The position numbers and the translations under genes were made by a program. A stretch of DNA of 64,000 nucleotides from the NCBI RefSeq assembly GCF_000092225.1, contig NC_014158.1, positions 682,001-746,000 of the forward strand, given 5' to 3'. This document shows positions 17,901 through 27,159 of this stretch, piece after piece. Position 1 is the first letter of the stretch. Every line of letters begins with the position of its first letter. Under the pieces are notes generated by a model. The model made no database searches. It saw only the letters and a program-made list of their open reading frames with translations, and had not been told where the DNA came from. This DNA comes from Tsukamurella paurometabola DSM 20162 (lineage in GTDB: Bacteria > Actinomycetota > Actinomycetes > Mycobacteriales > Mycobacteriaceae).

Positions 17901-19435
17901 GACGGTGCGCCGATCCCCGCGGGCGCGCCCGGGTGATTCGCCCCGTCCCGGTGCTCCAGCACGGCGAGGGCGGCGGCCTCGCCCTGGCGGACCGCGCCGT
18001 CGACGTGCTGGTACCCCTGCGAGGCGATATCGGAGCAGGCGTAGTGGATCGGACCGGTGGGCCGGTTCTGCAGGTGTCCCCAGCGGTGCAGCCCGCCGAG
18101 ATCGTAACTGGTGGCGTACGCCCCACGAGTCCACTCCTCGGCGGCCATATCCGAGAGGTAGAAGGCGATGGGCTGCAGTGCTTTCGGACCGAGATAGTCG
18201 GCGATCGCGGCGAGGATCCGGTGCCGTCGCTCAGCCGGGGGGAGTGCCCACATCTGTTCGGCGTAGTGGTCGGAGATGAAACCGACGAGAGTGCCGTACG
18301 AATCCTCGACACCGTCCTCGCCACCGGTGTCGTTGCGGCCGTAGTTGGTGTTGTCGTAGACCTCCTGGACGAGACGTCCTCCGCCGAACGCGGTGCCGGA
18401 CAAGCCCTCCTCGCGCCAGAACGGTGTGGCGTACACGGCGTGGATCTTGATCACCAGCCCCATCGAGATGTGCTGGTGTGCGATCTGTTGTTCGCGGGGT
18501 AGGGGTGGAACGAACTGGATCCGGCTGTAGAGATTCGGCGGCACCGCGAGGATCACCGTGCGCGCGTGCACCACCGCGCGGTCGGAGTGCACTGTGACGG
18601 TACCGGGCGCGCCGTCGTCGGCGACGCCGTTGCGGACGTCGGCGGCGATCCCGTTCGGTGCGTCTTCGGTGGCGGGATCGACCTCGTGCCAGTCGATCCG
18701 GCGCACGGGGGTATCGAGCACGATGCGGCCGCCGAGCCCGCCCACCTCGTCGGCGAGCCGGCGGCTGACCGACTGCATACCGCCGACCACGCGCCGGTCC
18801 AGGATGAAGTCCTCGTCGACCAGGTGCGAGAACGAGCCCGCGGATGCCGCCATCAGCGCCGCCTGGAGAGCGGAGAAGGCGTAGCTGGGTTTGGTGAGCA
18901 TCCCCGACGCCACGTAGATCGACACGTTGTCGATCGCTTCCTGGTCGTCGCTGTGGCGCCCGAGCCAGTCCCGGAACGGGATCGTGTCGAGTTCCCGGGC
19001 GCGCGCCGCCGCCCAGGGCGCGTCGGCACCCACCTCGGCGGCGAGCTCGTCCATCAGCCCGATCAGGCGGTCCATCTCCGCCTGGGTCGCGGCGGAGACC
19101 GGCATGTCCTCCCGGTAGACGTGCCGGGTGCCGTCCGGGGCGAGATACACGGCGTCTCCGGTGCGATGCCGGGCGAACGTCTCCAGACCGAGCTCGTCGA
19201 CCAGGCTGATCAGCCGGGACTGGTCGGGGGATATCCACTGGCCGCCGATCTCGATGAAATGCGCGACGCCGTCGTCGTCGAGGACGCGGCCGTTCCACGT
19301 GCGGCCGCCCACCCGCGAGCGCGCCTCCAGCACCGCCACCCGGATCGTCGGCTCGGATCGAGCGAGGGTGTACGCCGCAGTCAGGCCCGCCGGCCCCGCC
19401 CCGACGACGACGACGTCGCACTCGATGGTCTCCAC
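17897..19435 (-). CDS. flavin monoamine/putrescine oxidase-like enzyme
   Basis: A 512-residue FAD amine oxidase. The dinucleotide motif VVVGAGPAGLTAAYTLAR is near the N-terminus, RVGGRTWNGR follows, IEIGGQW is at about 69-75, and the C-terminal FAD block is GPIHYACSDIASQGYQHVDGA. The length and motifs fit putrescine oxidase or monoamine oxidase of actinobacteria, which deaminate primary amines to aldehydes with H2O2 release. The GTG at 19435 has GGAGG five bases upstream and is preferred over the TTG 12 bases earlier. It is the first gene of a four-gene overlapping operon and is divergent from a TetR gene. Confidence 0.9.
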   Translation of the reverse strand: METIECDVVVVGAGPAGLTAAYTLARSEPTIRVAVLEARSRVGGRTWNGRVLDDDGVAHFIEIGGQWISPDQSRLISLVDELGLETFARHRTGDAVYLAPDGTRHVYREDMPVSAATQAEMDRLIGLMDELAAEVGADAPWAAARARELDTIPFRDWLGRHSDDQEAIDNVSIYVASGMLTKPSYAFSALQAALMAASAGSFSHLVDEDFILDRRVVGGMQSVSRRLADEVGGLGGRIVLDTPVRRIDWHEVDPATEDAPNGIAADVRNGVADDGAPGTVTVHSDRAVVHARTVILAVPPNLYSRIQFVPPLPREQQIAHQHISMGLVIKIHAVYATPFWREEGLSGTAFGGGRLVQEVYDNTNYGRNDTGGEDGVEDSYGTLVGFISDHYAEQMWALPPAERRHRILAAIADYLGPKALQPIAFYLSDMAAEEWTRGAYATSYDLGGLHRWGHLQNRPTGPIHYACSDIASQGYQHVDGAVRQGEAAALAVLEHRDGANHPGAPAGIGAPS

Positions 19436-19452
19436 GGTGGCCTCCAATAAAT

Positions 19453-19463
19453 GAATCGTATTC
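19453..19463. promoter_or_regulatory. possible TetR operator before the amine oxidase operon
   Basis: The dyad GAAT-CGT-ATTC lies 17 bases upstream of the amine oxidase GTG, in the only AT-rich part of the 295-base gap between the divergent operon and the TetR gene. The rest of the gap (19464-19730) shows no clear motif. Confidence 0.4.
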
Positions 19464-19730
19464 GTTTTGTGGCGAAGGTACGCCGCGCGGCGCCGGGCCG
19501 CTCGGTGTTCGGCCCGATTCCTCGCCCCGCAACCGCTCCGATCCCGAGTCGGGGCAGTGCAGCACCGGCCTTCACCAGCGGTTTAGCGTTCCCCGGGGCG
19601 CACGTAAATTGTGAGTTAAGGTGGCACACCGTGGCCGGTCGAGCGGATCCGATCGGCCGGTGACGAGTCACGGAGGCGATGTGGGACCAACCAGGCGTAG
19701 CCACGCTGCGGGCCTCCGGCGGGGCGCGGA

Positions 19731-20462
19731 ATGACCACCCGTAAGGCCGGGCGCCCGCTCGTCTCGGTGCTCAACCGCGATCTCATCGCGGACGCGGCGC
19801 TCGACCTCGTCACCGAGCAGGGTCCGGAGAAGTTGACGATGAAGGTCCTGTCCGAGAGGCTCGGCGTCGCCGTCTCGGCCCTGTACAACCACATCGCGAA
19901 CAAGGCCGAGCTCCTCCTTCTGGTGCAGGACGCGGTGATGTCGCGCGTCGACACCTCCGCTTTGATCGCGCTGACGGACGGCACGCCCGAGGGCGACCCG
20001 GCATCCGCCCTACCCGGCGCGCTGCGCGAGTGGGCGGTCTCCTATCGCGAGGTGTTCGCCGGCTATCCGTCGCTGATCCCGCTCATCGCCACGATGCCGG
20101 TGTCCGGGGCGCCGAGTACCCGCCGCATGTACGACGACCTCGCCGCGGGACTGGTGGCCGCGGGTGTCACCGAATCCGACGTCGTCCCGATCATCATCGC
20201 CTTCGAATCCTTCGTGTACGGCTCCGCCATGGACGCCAATGCGCCGGCCGGCATCTTCACCTCGCGCCCCGAGGAACTCGACGCCCCGACCTTCCGCTCC
20301 GCGGTGGCCGCCTTCACCGCACGCGTCGGCACCGACGGCGCATCGCAGCAGGCCGCAAACCCCTACGCCGAAGAGCCCTTCCGCTGGGGGCTGGAGACGC
20401 TCATCGCGCGCACCGTCGATCTCGTCGCGCGGCCGACCGGGGCCCCGGATCACGAGGCGTAG
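19731..20462 (+). CDS. TetR-family regulator (TetR_C type)
   Basis: A 243-residue regulator. Residues about 15-60 form the helix-turn-helix (DLIADAALDLVTEQG, LSERLGVAVSALYNHIANKAELL), and the C-terminal part resembles the TetR-class ligand domain. It is divergent from the amine oxidase operon and is its likely regulator. Its 3' end overlaps the convergent carboxylesterase gene by 13 bases. The start has only a weak purine-rich site (GGCGCGGA). Confidence 0.88.
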   Translation: MTTRKAGRPLVSVLNRDLIADAALDLVTEQGPEKLTMKVLSERLGVAVSALYNHIANKAELLLLVQDAVMSRVDTSALIALTDGTPEGDPASALPGALREWAVSYREVFAGYPSLIPLIATMPVSGAPSTRRMYDDLAAGLVAAGVTESDVVPIIIAFESFVYGSAMDANAPAGIFTSRPEELDAPTFRSAVAAFTARVGTDGASQQAANPYAEEPFRWGLETLIARTVDLVARPTGAPDHEA

Positions 20463-21970
20463 AACGCCTCCCAGGCGCGACGCACGTCCGCGGCCGGGTC
20501 GTACTCCACCCGGCTGCGGTCATCGATCACCAGCGTGGCACGCGACGTGCCGTTGTAGGTGGGCCACTCGCCGGCGGGATGGCCGGTGCGCGCGAAAGTG
20601 ATCCAGTCCCGCTGCATACCGTCGGAGACACGCATCGCCACCCGGCGGTCGCCCAGCGCGCCCATCACCCAACCTGTGATCCCGTGGTACACGCCGAACA
20701 CCGCCATCAGCTCGGTGGCATGGGTGGCGCCGTAGCCCAGCAGGTCGAGCGTCTTGGGGGCGAAGTCGTAGCGGTAGAAGTAGGTGGGCTGGTGCCTCGC
20801 ATGCGCCTGCGCGATCCGCACGGACGGTGCCCAGAACATGTAGTCGCCGATGATCCGGTTCAATGCTCCCACGCCCGGGTAGCCGGGGTAGGCCCGCGCC
20901 AGCTGGTCGGCCCGGCCCTGATCGACGCCGAGAGTGTGCGCGACCCGGTCGGCGGAGGGTTTGCCCATACCGGGCATCTTCGTGAACAGCGTCGCCTCGG
21001 TGCGGTTCGTACCGATGATGAGCGGGACCTGCGCTCCGCGGCCGCCCGCGATCGCCGCTTCCGGATCCTCGGGCAGGAAGTCGCCGTCGACGGTGGGGCC
21101 GTACGGGACCACGCCGAGCTGCTCGCGATTGAGTTCGCCCATCAGATGGTTGCCGGTGCGTCCCAGGTCTTCCGAGGAGGCGGTCGCGAGAAGCTCCGGG
21201 CCGCCGAGCATCTCGACGAAGCGCTTGCCCCAGCCGCGGGCCTTCGCTGCGTCGACGGTGAGTTCCGGTGCCGAACTCTGCGCGATCGCCCGATGGAACA
21301 GGCCGTGGGCGGCAGGGGTCGCGAGCAGAGTGGTGACCGCGTTGCCTCCGGCGCTCTCGCCGAAGATCGTCACGTTGTCCGGGTCTCCGCCGAATGCGGC
21401 GATATTGCGCCGCACCCATTCCAATGCTGCCACCTGGTCGCGGAGACCCAGGTTCCCGTCGATCGGCCGCTCATCGGTGGAGAAGTCGGTGAGATCGAGG
21501 TAGCCGAGGGCGCCGAGCCGGTAGTTGATCGACACGAACACCACATCCCCGCGCGTGACCAGGGAGTTGCCGTAGTAGAGCGGTGTCGCAGAGCTGCCCA
21601 TGAGGTAGGCGCCGCCATGGATGAACACCATCACCGGACGCGGCGCGGTGGCCGGGCGCGCCGGGGTCACCACGTTGAGCGTGAGACAGTCTTCGCTGGT
21701 GGGTTGGTACTCGCGGAACCCGACCAGCGTGTACTTCCTGTTCTGCGGCGCGGCAGGGGAGAACTCGGTCGCCTCCCGGATCCCGTCCCAGGGGCGCACC
21801 GGTTGCGGTGCGCGGTAGCGCAGCTCGCCCACCGGTGGCTGCGCGTAGGGGATGCCGCGATAGGTGTGCACCTTCCCCAGATCGATGCCACTGAGGGCCC
21901 CGGCGTCGATACGAACCTGCGGGCCGGAGGGCTCGGCGCGGGCGGAATCATCGGTGGCGGCGCTGGTCAT
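20450..21970 (-). CDS. type B carboxylesterase
   Basis: A 506-residue alpha/beta hydrolase of the carboxylesterase/acetylcholinesterase group. The oxyanion segment VFIHGGAYLMG, the nucleophile Ser206 in FGESAGGNA, the acid in GTNRTEATLF and the His in GYGATHATELMAVFG are all visible. There is no signal peptide, so it is probably cytosolic. The ATG overlaps the stop of the WS/DGAT gene (ATGA), so the two are coupled; ester hydrolysis beside wax-ester or triacylglycerol synthesis suggests a lipid-related substrate. The 3' end overlaps the TetR gene. Confidence 0.93.
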   Translation of the reverse strand: MTSAATDDSARAEPSGPQVRIDAGALSGIDLGKVHTYRGIPYAQPPVGELRYRAPQPVRPWDGIREATEFSPAAPQNRKYTLVGFREYQPTSEDCLTLNVVTPARPATAPRPVMVFIHGGAYLMGSSATPLYYGNSLVTRGDVVFVSINYRLGALGYLDLTDFSTDERPIDGNLGLRDQVAALEWVRRNIAAFGGDPDNVTIFGESAGGNAVTTLLATPAAHGLFHRAIAQSSAPELTVDAAKARGWGKRFVEMLGGPELLATASSEDLGRTGNHLMGELNREQLGVVPYGPTVDGDFLPEDPEAAIAGGRGAQVPLIIGTNRTEATLFTKMPGMGKPSADRVAHTLGVDQGRADQLARAYPGYPGVGALNRIIGDYMFWAPSVRIAQAHARHQPTYFYRYDFAPKTLDLLGYGATHATELMAVFGVYHGITGWVMGALGDRRVAMRVSDGMQRDWITFARTGHPAGEWPTYNGTSRATLVIDDRSRVEYDPAADVRRAWEAFYAS

Positions 21971-23433
21971 GCGGTGTCTCCGTGGGTCGGGGGCGCAGAA
22001 CCGCCGGCGGCCGCCGCGAGCGCCGCGATGTCCTGCTCGAAGGCGCGCACGATCGGCCACGGGTCGGGCACCTGCTTCTTGCAGGCGATCACGCCCATGT
22101 TCAGTGTGCCTTCCTGGGAGAAGACCGTGATGTTCAGGCCCGCCCCATGGAACACCGGCCCCAGCGGATACATCGACTGGATCCGCGCACCCAGGAAGTA
22201 CAGCGGGAAATCGGGGCCGGGAACATTGGAGATCACCAGGTTGTAGATCGCCGGATGCAGATCGGGAAGGTTCTTGTCGCCGTACAGTTTCGCGCCGACC
22301 CGCATGATCGTCGGTGGTGCGAACTGCGCCCACGACCGCAGCAGGTTGTCATCGAGCTCGCCGTGGTGCTCCTTCGAGGTGGCTACCCGGTCGCGGATCA
22401 CCCGAAGCCGCTCGACGGGGTCGTCGACGTCGGTGGTGAGTCGAGTGAACATGCCCGTCACCTTGTTCGTGCCCTCGGTGAGGGTGGCGCCGATCTCCGC
22501 CTCGTGCACCGACACCGGGATCATCGCCACCAGCGGCTGGTCGGGGAGTTCGCCCCGGTCGTGCAGGAAACCGCGCAATGCGCCCGAGCACGCCGACAGT
22601 ACGACGTCGTTGACCTTGGCGCCGAAATGGTCCTTGATCCGCTTCACGTCGTCGAGCGAGACCTGAGTGAACGCGATTGACCGGTGTCCGGTGATCGAAC
22701 TGTTCAACGATGTGCGCGGCGCGGTGAACGGTGCCGGCATCGCCTCGCCGCGGCGCGCCCGGCTGGCCCACTTCACCGGCACCGGGAGGGTGCGGGGCAG
22801 TAGCGAGACCAGCGAGAGCGGCCGCATCAGCATGTTCTTCGCACCGGACGCGGCCAATTCCAGCAGCGGTGCGCCGCCGGTCGAACGATTCACCATGTCC
22901 GGGTCGAGCGCGGGCGGCTCGGGGGTGAGGGAGCACAGTTGCGCCATCAGGCCCGCGCCGGTGACGCCGTCGACCCCGGCGTGGTGCATGCGCATCATCA
23001 CGGCGATGCGACCGGGCGCCGAGCGCGCAGCGAGCGGGTCCGACCCGGTTCCGCCGACGCCCTCCAGCACCCACATCTCCCACAGCGGCTTGCTGCGGTC
23101 CAGGGGTTGTCCGGCGATGTGCGCGCACAGTTCGGTGAGCTCGCGCCGCCCGCCCGGCGCGGGCACGGCCACCCGGTGCACGTGTGCCTCGATGTCGAAG
23201 TTCTCGTCCTCGATCCACACCGGGTGGTCGATGTTCATGAGCGAATCGTGCAGGCGACGCCGGAAGGCGGGCATCGCGGCGATCCGCCGCGCCAACTCAG
23301 ACCGGAGGTCCTCGAACCGGTAGCCGCCCTCGACGGTGCCGGGGTCGAGTTCGAGGATGCCGGACACGTGCATCAGCTGCGACCTGGACTCCAGGTACAG
23401 GAAGGAGGCGTCGAGCCCGCTGAGTCGTTCCAT
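21967..23433 (-). CDS. wax ester synthase / diacylglycerol acyltransferase (WS/DGAT)
   Basis: A 488-residue bifunctional acyltransferase. The active-site motif HHAGVDG is at residues 150-156, and PLWEMWVLEG, NDVVLSACSGALR and the C-terminal NVPGPDFPLYFLGARI block are typical. The family transfers acyl-CoA chains to alcohols or diacylglycerol, building storage lipid at the inner membrane. AGGGGA precedes the ATG. It is divergent from the TauD-type gene and forms an operon with the esterase. Confidence 0.95.
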   Translation of the reverse strand: MERLSGLDASFLYLESRSQLMHVSGILELDPGTVEGGYRFEDLRSELARRIAAMPAFRRRLHDSLMNIDHPVWIEDENFDIEAHVHRVAVPAPGGRRELTELCAHIAGQPLDRSKPLWEMWVLEGVGGTGSDPLAARSAPGRIAVMMRMHHAGVDGVTGAGLMAQLCSLTPEPPALDPDMVNRSTGGAPLLELAASGAKNMLMRPLSLVSLLPRTLPVPVKWASRARRGEAMPAPFTAPRTSLNSSITGHRSIAFTQVSLDDVKRIKDHFGAKVNDVVLSACSGALRGFLHDRGELPDQPLVAMIPVSVHEAEIGATLTEGTNKVTGMFTRLTTDVDDPVERLRVIRDRVATSKEHHGELDDNLLRSWAQFAPPTIMRVGAKLYGDKNLPDLHPAIYNLVISNVPGPDFPLYFLGARIQSMYPLGPVFHGAGLNITVFSQEGTLNMGVIACKKQVPDPWPIVRAFEQDIAALAAAAGGSAPPTHGDTA

Positions 23434-23453
23434 CGAGTTCCCCTCGCATCCAC

Positions 23454-23471
23454 GGTTCCCCCGGTGGAACC
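23454..23471. promoter_or_regulatory. GGTTCC-N6-GGAACC dyad upstream of the WS/DGAT gene
   Basis: An inverted repeat with six-base arms and a six-base spacer, 21 bases upstream of the WS/DGAT start codon. It is a candidate repressor site; the binding protein is unknown. Confidence 0.3.
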
Positions 23472-23515
23472 TGTTCCAGCATAGAGGCGGGGTGGTGCGG
23501 CGCGGTGCGGATCAC

Positions 23516-23541
23516 AGTGAGCGTGAGCGTCCACGCTCACT
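23516..23541. promoter_or_regulatory. 26-bp dyad between divergent WS/DGAT and dioxygenase genes
   Basis: Perfect ten-base arms AGTGAGCGTG and CACGCTCACT around AGCGTC, midway between the two divergent genes. Both the perfection and the placement suggest an operator shared by the two promoters. No regulator gene is adjacent. Confidence 0.5.
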
Positions 23542-23601
23542 AGGCTGAGGGGCGACCCGAGCACCGCACGCAGTACAACCGGCAGTCCGGAGGAACCCCC
23601 G

Positions 23602-24495
23602 ATGGGAAACCCGCGCGCGATACGGATCGGCGAGCACATCGGCTCGCGGATCGACGGCATCCGCCTCGGCGGCGACCTCGCCGACGAGGACATCGCGTTC
23701 ATCCGTGCCACCCTGCTCGAGCGCAAGGTGGTGTTCTTCCGCGACCAGCACGATCTCGACGATGCGGCGCACCAGGAGTTCGGCCGCCGATTGGGCGATC
23801 TGGGTGCGGTGCACCTCAACGATCCGTCCGCTCACGTGGCCGCCATCGACAGCGAACACGGCGGCAAGGCCAACTGGTGGCACACCGACATCACCTTCTC
23901 GGAGCGGCCACCGGCCGGCGCGATCCTGCGTGCGGTGCAGCTGCCCGACTTCGGCGGCACCACCATCTGGGCGAACACCGCGGCCGCTTACGCCCAGTTG
24001 CCCGCCGAGCTGCGCCGCCTGGCCGATGCGCTGTGGGCGGTACACGACAACTCCGCCTTCCGCGACGACCTCAGTCCGGAACAGGCCCGCGCCGCGCGCG
24101 ATCACCCCGATACCGCCGCGTTCTACGCGAAGTTGACCGCGCAGACCATCGCCGCCGAACACCCGGTGGTGCACGTGCACCCCGAGACCGGGGAGCGCTG
24201 CCTGCTTCTGGGGGTGTACGCCCGCCGGATCAGCGGCTACGACCGGGAGGACTCCGACGCACTCCTGCACCTGTTCCAGCGCAGGATCACCCGGCCCGAA
24301 CTGACCGTACGGTGGGACTGGCAGCCGGGGGACGTGGTGATCTGGGACAACCGGGCCACCCAGCACTACGCGGTCTCGGACTACGCCGAACAAAAGCGGC
24401 TGATGCGGCGGGTTGTGCTCACCGGCGGCGTTCCGGAGAGCATCACCGGTGAGCGCAGCCGGTCGGGCGTCGACCTGGCAGCGGCCCGGGGCTGA
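23602..24495 (+). CDS. TauD/TfdA-family 2-oxoglutarate-dependent dioxygenase
   Basis: A 297-residue non-heme iron enzyme. The facial triad is His94 and Asp96 in WWHTDITF and His255 in NRATQHYAVSDY, with a downstream Arg in RRVVLTG for 2-oxoglutarate. TauD relatives hydroxylate sulfonates such as taurine, or phenoxyacetates and alkyl sulfates, often to release sulfite or sulfate. No sulfonate transporter is adjacent, so the substrate is open. GGAGGAA precedes the ATG. Confidence 0.92.
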   Translation: MGNPRAIRIGEHIGSRIDGIRLGGDLADEDIAFIRATLLERKVVFFRDQHDLDDAAHQEFGRRLGDLGAVHLNDPSAHVAAIDSEHGGKANWWHTDITFSERPPAGAILRAVQLPDFGGTTIWANTAAAYAQLPAELRRLADALWAVHDNSAFRDDLSPEQARAARDHPDTAAFYAKLTAQTIAAEHPVVHVHPETGERCLLLGVYARRISGYDREDSDALLHLFQRRITRPELTVRWDWQPGDVVIWDNRATQHYAVSDYAEQKRLMRRVVLTGGVPESITGERSRSGVDLAAARG

Positions 24496-24560
24496 GGCCG
24501 CGGTGGGTACCGCCCGGAATCCCGCCGGACGGCGCAGGCCGGTAGCAATCGGGCGCTCTC

Positions 24561-24601
24561 CTACACCCTGTAGTTGACGACTTGCTTCGGTTTGGGACAC
24601 T
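24561..24601 (+). promoter_or_regulatory. hemL promoter with adjoining dyad
   Basis: TTGACG at 24574-24579 and GACACT at 24596-24601 (spacing 16) form a promoter ending seven bases before the hemL GTG. Directly upstream is the dyad CTACA-CCC-TGTAG at 24561-24573, touching the -35 element. A similar CTACA...TGTAG dyad occurs before the acyl-CoA dehydrogenase at 38833. Confidence 0.45.
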
Positions 24602-24608
24602 GGAGGTC

Positions 24609-25928
24609 GTGAGTTCCCCCGATGCCCCCACCGCGGTCCCCGCCAGCGCCGCGCTCTTCGAGCGCGCCGCACGATCGATCCCCGGGGGAGTCAACTCGCC
24701 GGTGCGGGCCTTCTCCGCCGTGGGCGGCACTCCGCGGTTCATCGAATCGGCATCCGGTTCCACGCTGATCGACGCCGACGGCAACCACTACGTCGATCTC
24801 GTTTCCAGCTGGGGCCCGATGATCCTGGGCCACGCCCATCCCGCCGTGGTCGATGCCGTGCAGCGCGCGGCCACCTCCGGTCTGAGTTTCGGCGCTCCCA
24901 CCGGGGCGGAGGTCGCGCTCGCCGAGGAACTCATCGCGCGTGTGGCCCCCGTCGACCGGGTGCGCCTGGTCAACTCCGGCACCGAGGCCACCATGAGCGC
25001 GGTACGCCTGGCCCGCGGCGTGACCGGCCGCAGCAAGATCGTCAAGTTCTCCGGCTGCTACCACGGCCACGTCGACGCCCTGCTCGCCGACGCCGGCTCA
25101 GGCGTCGCCACCCTCGGCCTGCCCACCAGCCCCGGCGTCACCGGTGCGCAAGCCGCCGACACCCTGGTGCTGCCCTACAACGATCTCGACGCGGTCCGCG
25201 AGGCCTTCGCCCGCTACCCGGGCGAGATCGCCGCGGTGATCACCGAGGCCGCCGCCGGCAATATGGGCGCCGTCCCGCCCGTGCCCGGCTTCAACATCGG
25301 CCTGCGCGAGATCACCCGCGCCGACGGTGCACTGCTCATCCTGGACGAGGTGATGACCGGCTTCCGCGTGAGTCGTGCCGGTTGGTACGGCCTCGACCCC
25401 GTCGACGCCGATCTGTTCACCTTCGGCAAGGTGATGTCCGGCGGGCTGCCCGCGGCAGCATTCGGCGGCAGTGAGCACGTGATGAACCATCTCGCGCCAC
25501 TCGGCCCCGTCTACCAGGCCGGAACCCTGTCCGGGAACCCCGTGGCCGTCGCGGCAGGTCTGGCGACCCTGCGTCACGCCACCGACGAGGTGTACGCCAC
25601 CCTCGACGCGAACTCCCAGCGGCTCGGAGGCCTGCTCGGCGATGCGCTCGCTGCCGAGGGCGTGCGCCATCACGTGCAGTACGCCGGGAACCTGGTCTCC
25701 GTGTTCTTCACCGACGGCCCCGTCACCGACTACGCCGAGGCCAAGGCCGCCGAGACCTTCCGCTTCGCCCCGTTCTTCCACTCCCTGCTCGCCCAGGGCG
25801 TGTATCCGCCGCCCAGCGCCTTCGAGGCCTGGTTCGTCTCCGCCGCTCTGACCGACACCGATTTCGACACCATCGCGGCGGCGCTGCCCGCCGCCGCCCG
25901 CGCGGCCGCCGCCGCCCAGCCGCAGTAG
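24609..25928 (+). CDS. hemL: glutamate-1-semialdehyde 2,1-aminomutase
   Basis: A PLP enzyme that converts glutamate-1-semialdehyde from HemA to 5-aminolevulinate. From the GTG at 24609 it is 439 residues, normal for the family. PLP-binding Lys274 is in [18 protein letters not shown]; other signatures are [29 protein letters not shown] and [11 protein letters not shown]. The GGAGG just before the GTG is too close to be a good ribosome site, and the GACACT seven bases upstream suggests a leaderless start. It leads the hemL-phosphatase-ccs operon. Confidence 0.96.
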   Translation: MSSPDAPTAVPASAALFERAARSIPGGVNSPVRAFSAVGGTPRFIESASGSTLIDADGNHYVDLVSSWGPMILGHAHPAVVDAVQRAATSGLSFGAPTGAEVALAEELIARVAPVDRVRLVNSGTEATMSAVRLARGVTGRSKIVKFSGCYHGHVDALLADAGSGVATLGLPTSPGVTGAQAADTLVLPYNDLDAVREAFARYPGEIAAVITEAAAGNMGAVPPVPGFNIGLREITRADGALLILDEVMTGFRVSRAGWYGLDPVDADLFTFGKVMSGGLPAAAFGGSEHVMNHLAPLGPVYQAGTLSGNPVAVAAGLATLRHATDEVYATLDANSQRLGGLLGDALAAEGVRHHVQYAGNLVSVFFTDGPVTDYAEAKAAETFRFAPFFHSLLAQGVYPPPSAFEAWFVSAALTDTDFDTIAAALPAAARAAAAAQPQ

Positions 25929-25936
25929 GACACAAC

Positions 25937-26566
25937 ATGACTCAGACGATCGTGCACGTGATGCGGCACGGCGAGGTGTACAACCCCGAGGGCATCCTCT
26001 ACGGGCGCCTTCCCGGCTTCCACCTCTCCGAGCGCGGCCGGGAGCAGGCGCAGACCGTGGCCGACGCTCTCGCCGACCACGACATCACCGCCGTCTTCGC
26101 CTCCCCGCTGCAGCGCGCGCAGGAGACGGCCACCCCGATCGCCGAGAGCCACGGCCTGACGATCATCACCGACGGCGAGCTCATCGAGGCGGGCAATCAG
26201 TTCGAGGGGCTCAAGGTGTCCGTCGGCGACGGTGCGCTCCGCGAGCCCAAGCACTGGGCCAAGCTGCGCGACCCGTTCACCCCGTCCTGGGGCGAGCCCT
26301 ACCTGCAGATCGCGCACCGCATGCTCGGCGTCGTCGACATCGCCCGCGAGCGGGCCGCGGGCCACGAGGCCGTGATCGTCAGCCACCAGCTCCCCGTCGT
26401 GACCCTGCGCCGCTACCTCGAGGGCAAGCGGCTGTGGCACGACCCGCGTAAGCGGCAGTGCTCGTTGGCCTCGCTCACCAGCCTGGTCTACGAGGACGAT
26501 GCGCTGGTCGACCTCGTCTACTCGGAGCCCGCCGGGGCGTCCGACCCCACGGTGACCGGCGCGTGA
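25937..26566 (+). CDS. histidine phosphatase family protein
   Basis: A 209-residue phosphoglycerate-mutase-like enzyme with VMRHGEVYNPEG (catalytic His11) and the second-half VIVSHQLPVVTLRRYLEGKR. The family removes phosphate from small molecules or proteins through a phosphohistidine; the substrate is unknown. Its position between hemL and resA is fixed in Mycobacteriales. It starts eight bases after hemL, and its stop overlaps the resA GTG. Confidence 0.92.
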   Translation: MTQTIVHVMRHGEVYNPEGILYGRLPGFHLSERGREQAQTVADALADHDITAVFASPLQRAQETATPIAESHGLTIITDGELIEAGNQFEGLKVSVGDGALREPKHWAKLRDPFTPSWGEPYLQIAHRMLGVVDIARERAAGHEAVIVSHQLPVVTLRRYLEGKRLWHDPRKRQCSLASLTSLVYEDDALVDLVYSEPAGASDPTVTGA

Positions 26567-27159
26567 GGCACCGCCTCCGGGCAGGCCGGCGGGTGGCAGC
26601 CGCCCTGCTGGCCGGGACCCTGCTCCTGACCGGATGCACCCAGTACAGCGACCGGTCCGCCGAGGGCGGCGTGATCGCGCCCGGCGGCAAACTCGAGCAG
26701 TTCTACGAGCCGGCCAAGCGCAGTACCGTCGGCGAACTCTCGGGGCGCAGCGTCACCGACCCGAATACCACGCTCTCCCTCAAGGATTACGAGGGCAAGG
26801 TCGTCGTCATCAACGTCTGGGGGTCGTGGTGCGCCCCGTGCCGGATCGAGGCCCCGGAGCTGGAGAAGGTGTACGTGGCGTCGAAGCCGCGGGGTGTGGA
26901 GTTCCTCGGCATCAACGTGCGCGAGACCGCCGGCGACGACGCCGCGCGCGACTTCATCGATTCGTTCAAGCTCACCTACCCCTCCATCTACGATCCGCCG
27001 GGCAAGACGCTGCTCGCGATCGGCGAGCAATACCCCACCACCGTGGTGCCGATGACGTTCGTGCTCGACCGGCAGCACCGCGTGGCCGCGGTGTACCTCA
27101 CCACGGTCGGTGAGAAGGAGCTCACCGGGACGATCGAGAAGGTACTCGGGGAGCAATGA
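26563..27159 (+). CDS. resA: ResA-like lipoprotein thiol-disulfide oxidoreductase
   Basis: A 198-residue exported TlpA/ResA-type protein. A basic signal peptide ends in lipobox LTGC with Cys25, so it is membrane-anchored and faces outside. The thioredoxin motif WCAPC has Cys90 and Cys93. The family reduces the heme-binding CxxCH of apocytochromes c. The GTG overlaps the upstream stop (GTGA) and ccdA overlaps its end. A longer upstream frame exists but would lack a signal peptide. Confidence 0.93.
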   Translation: MRHRLRAGRRVAAALLAGTLLLTGCTQYSDRSAEGGVIAPGGKLEQFYEPAKRSTVGELSGRSVTDPNTTLSLKDYEGKVVVINVWGSWCAPCRIEAPELEKVYVASKPRGVEFLGINVRETAGDDAARDFIDSFKLTYPSIYDPPGKTLLAIGEQYPTTVVPMTFVLDRQHRVAAVYLTTVGEKELTGTIEKVLGEQ

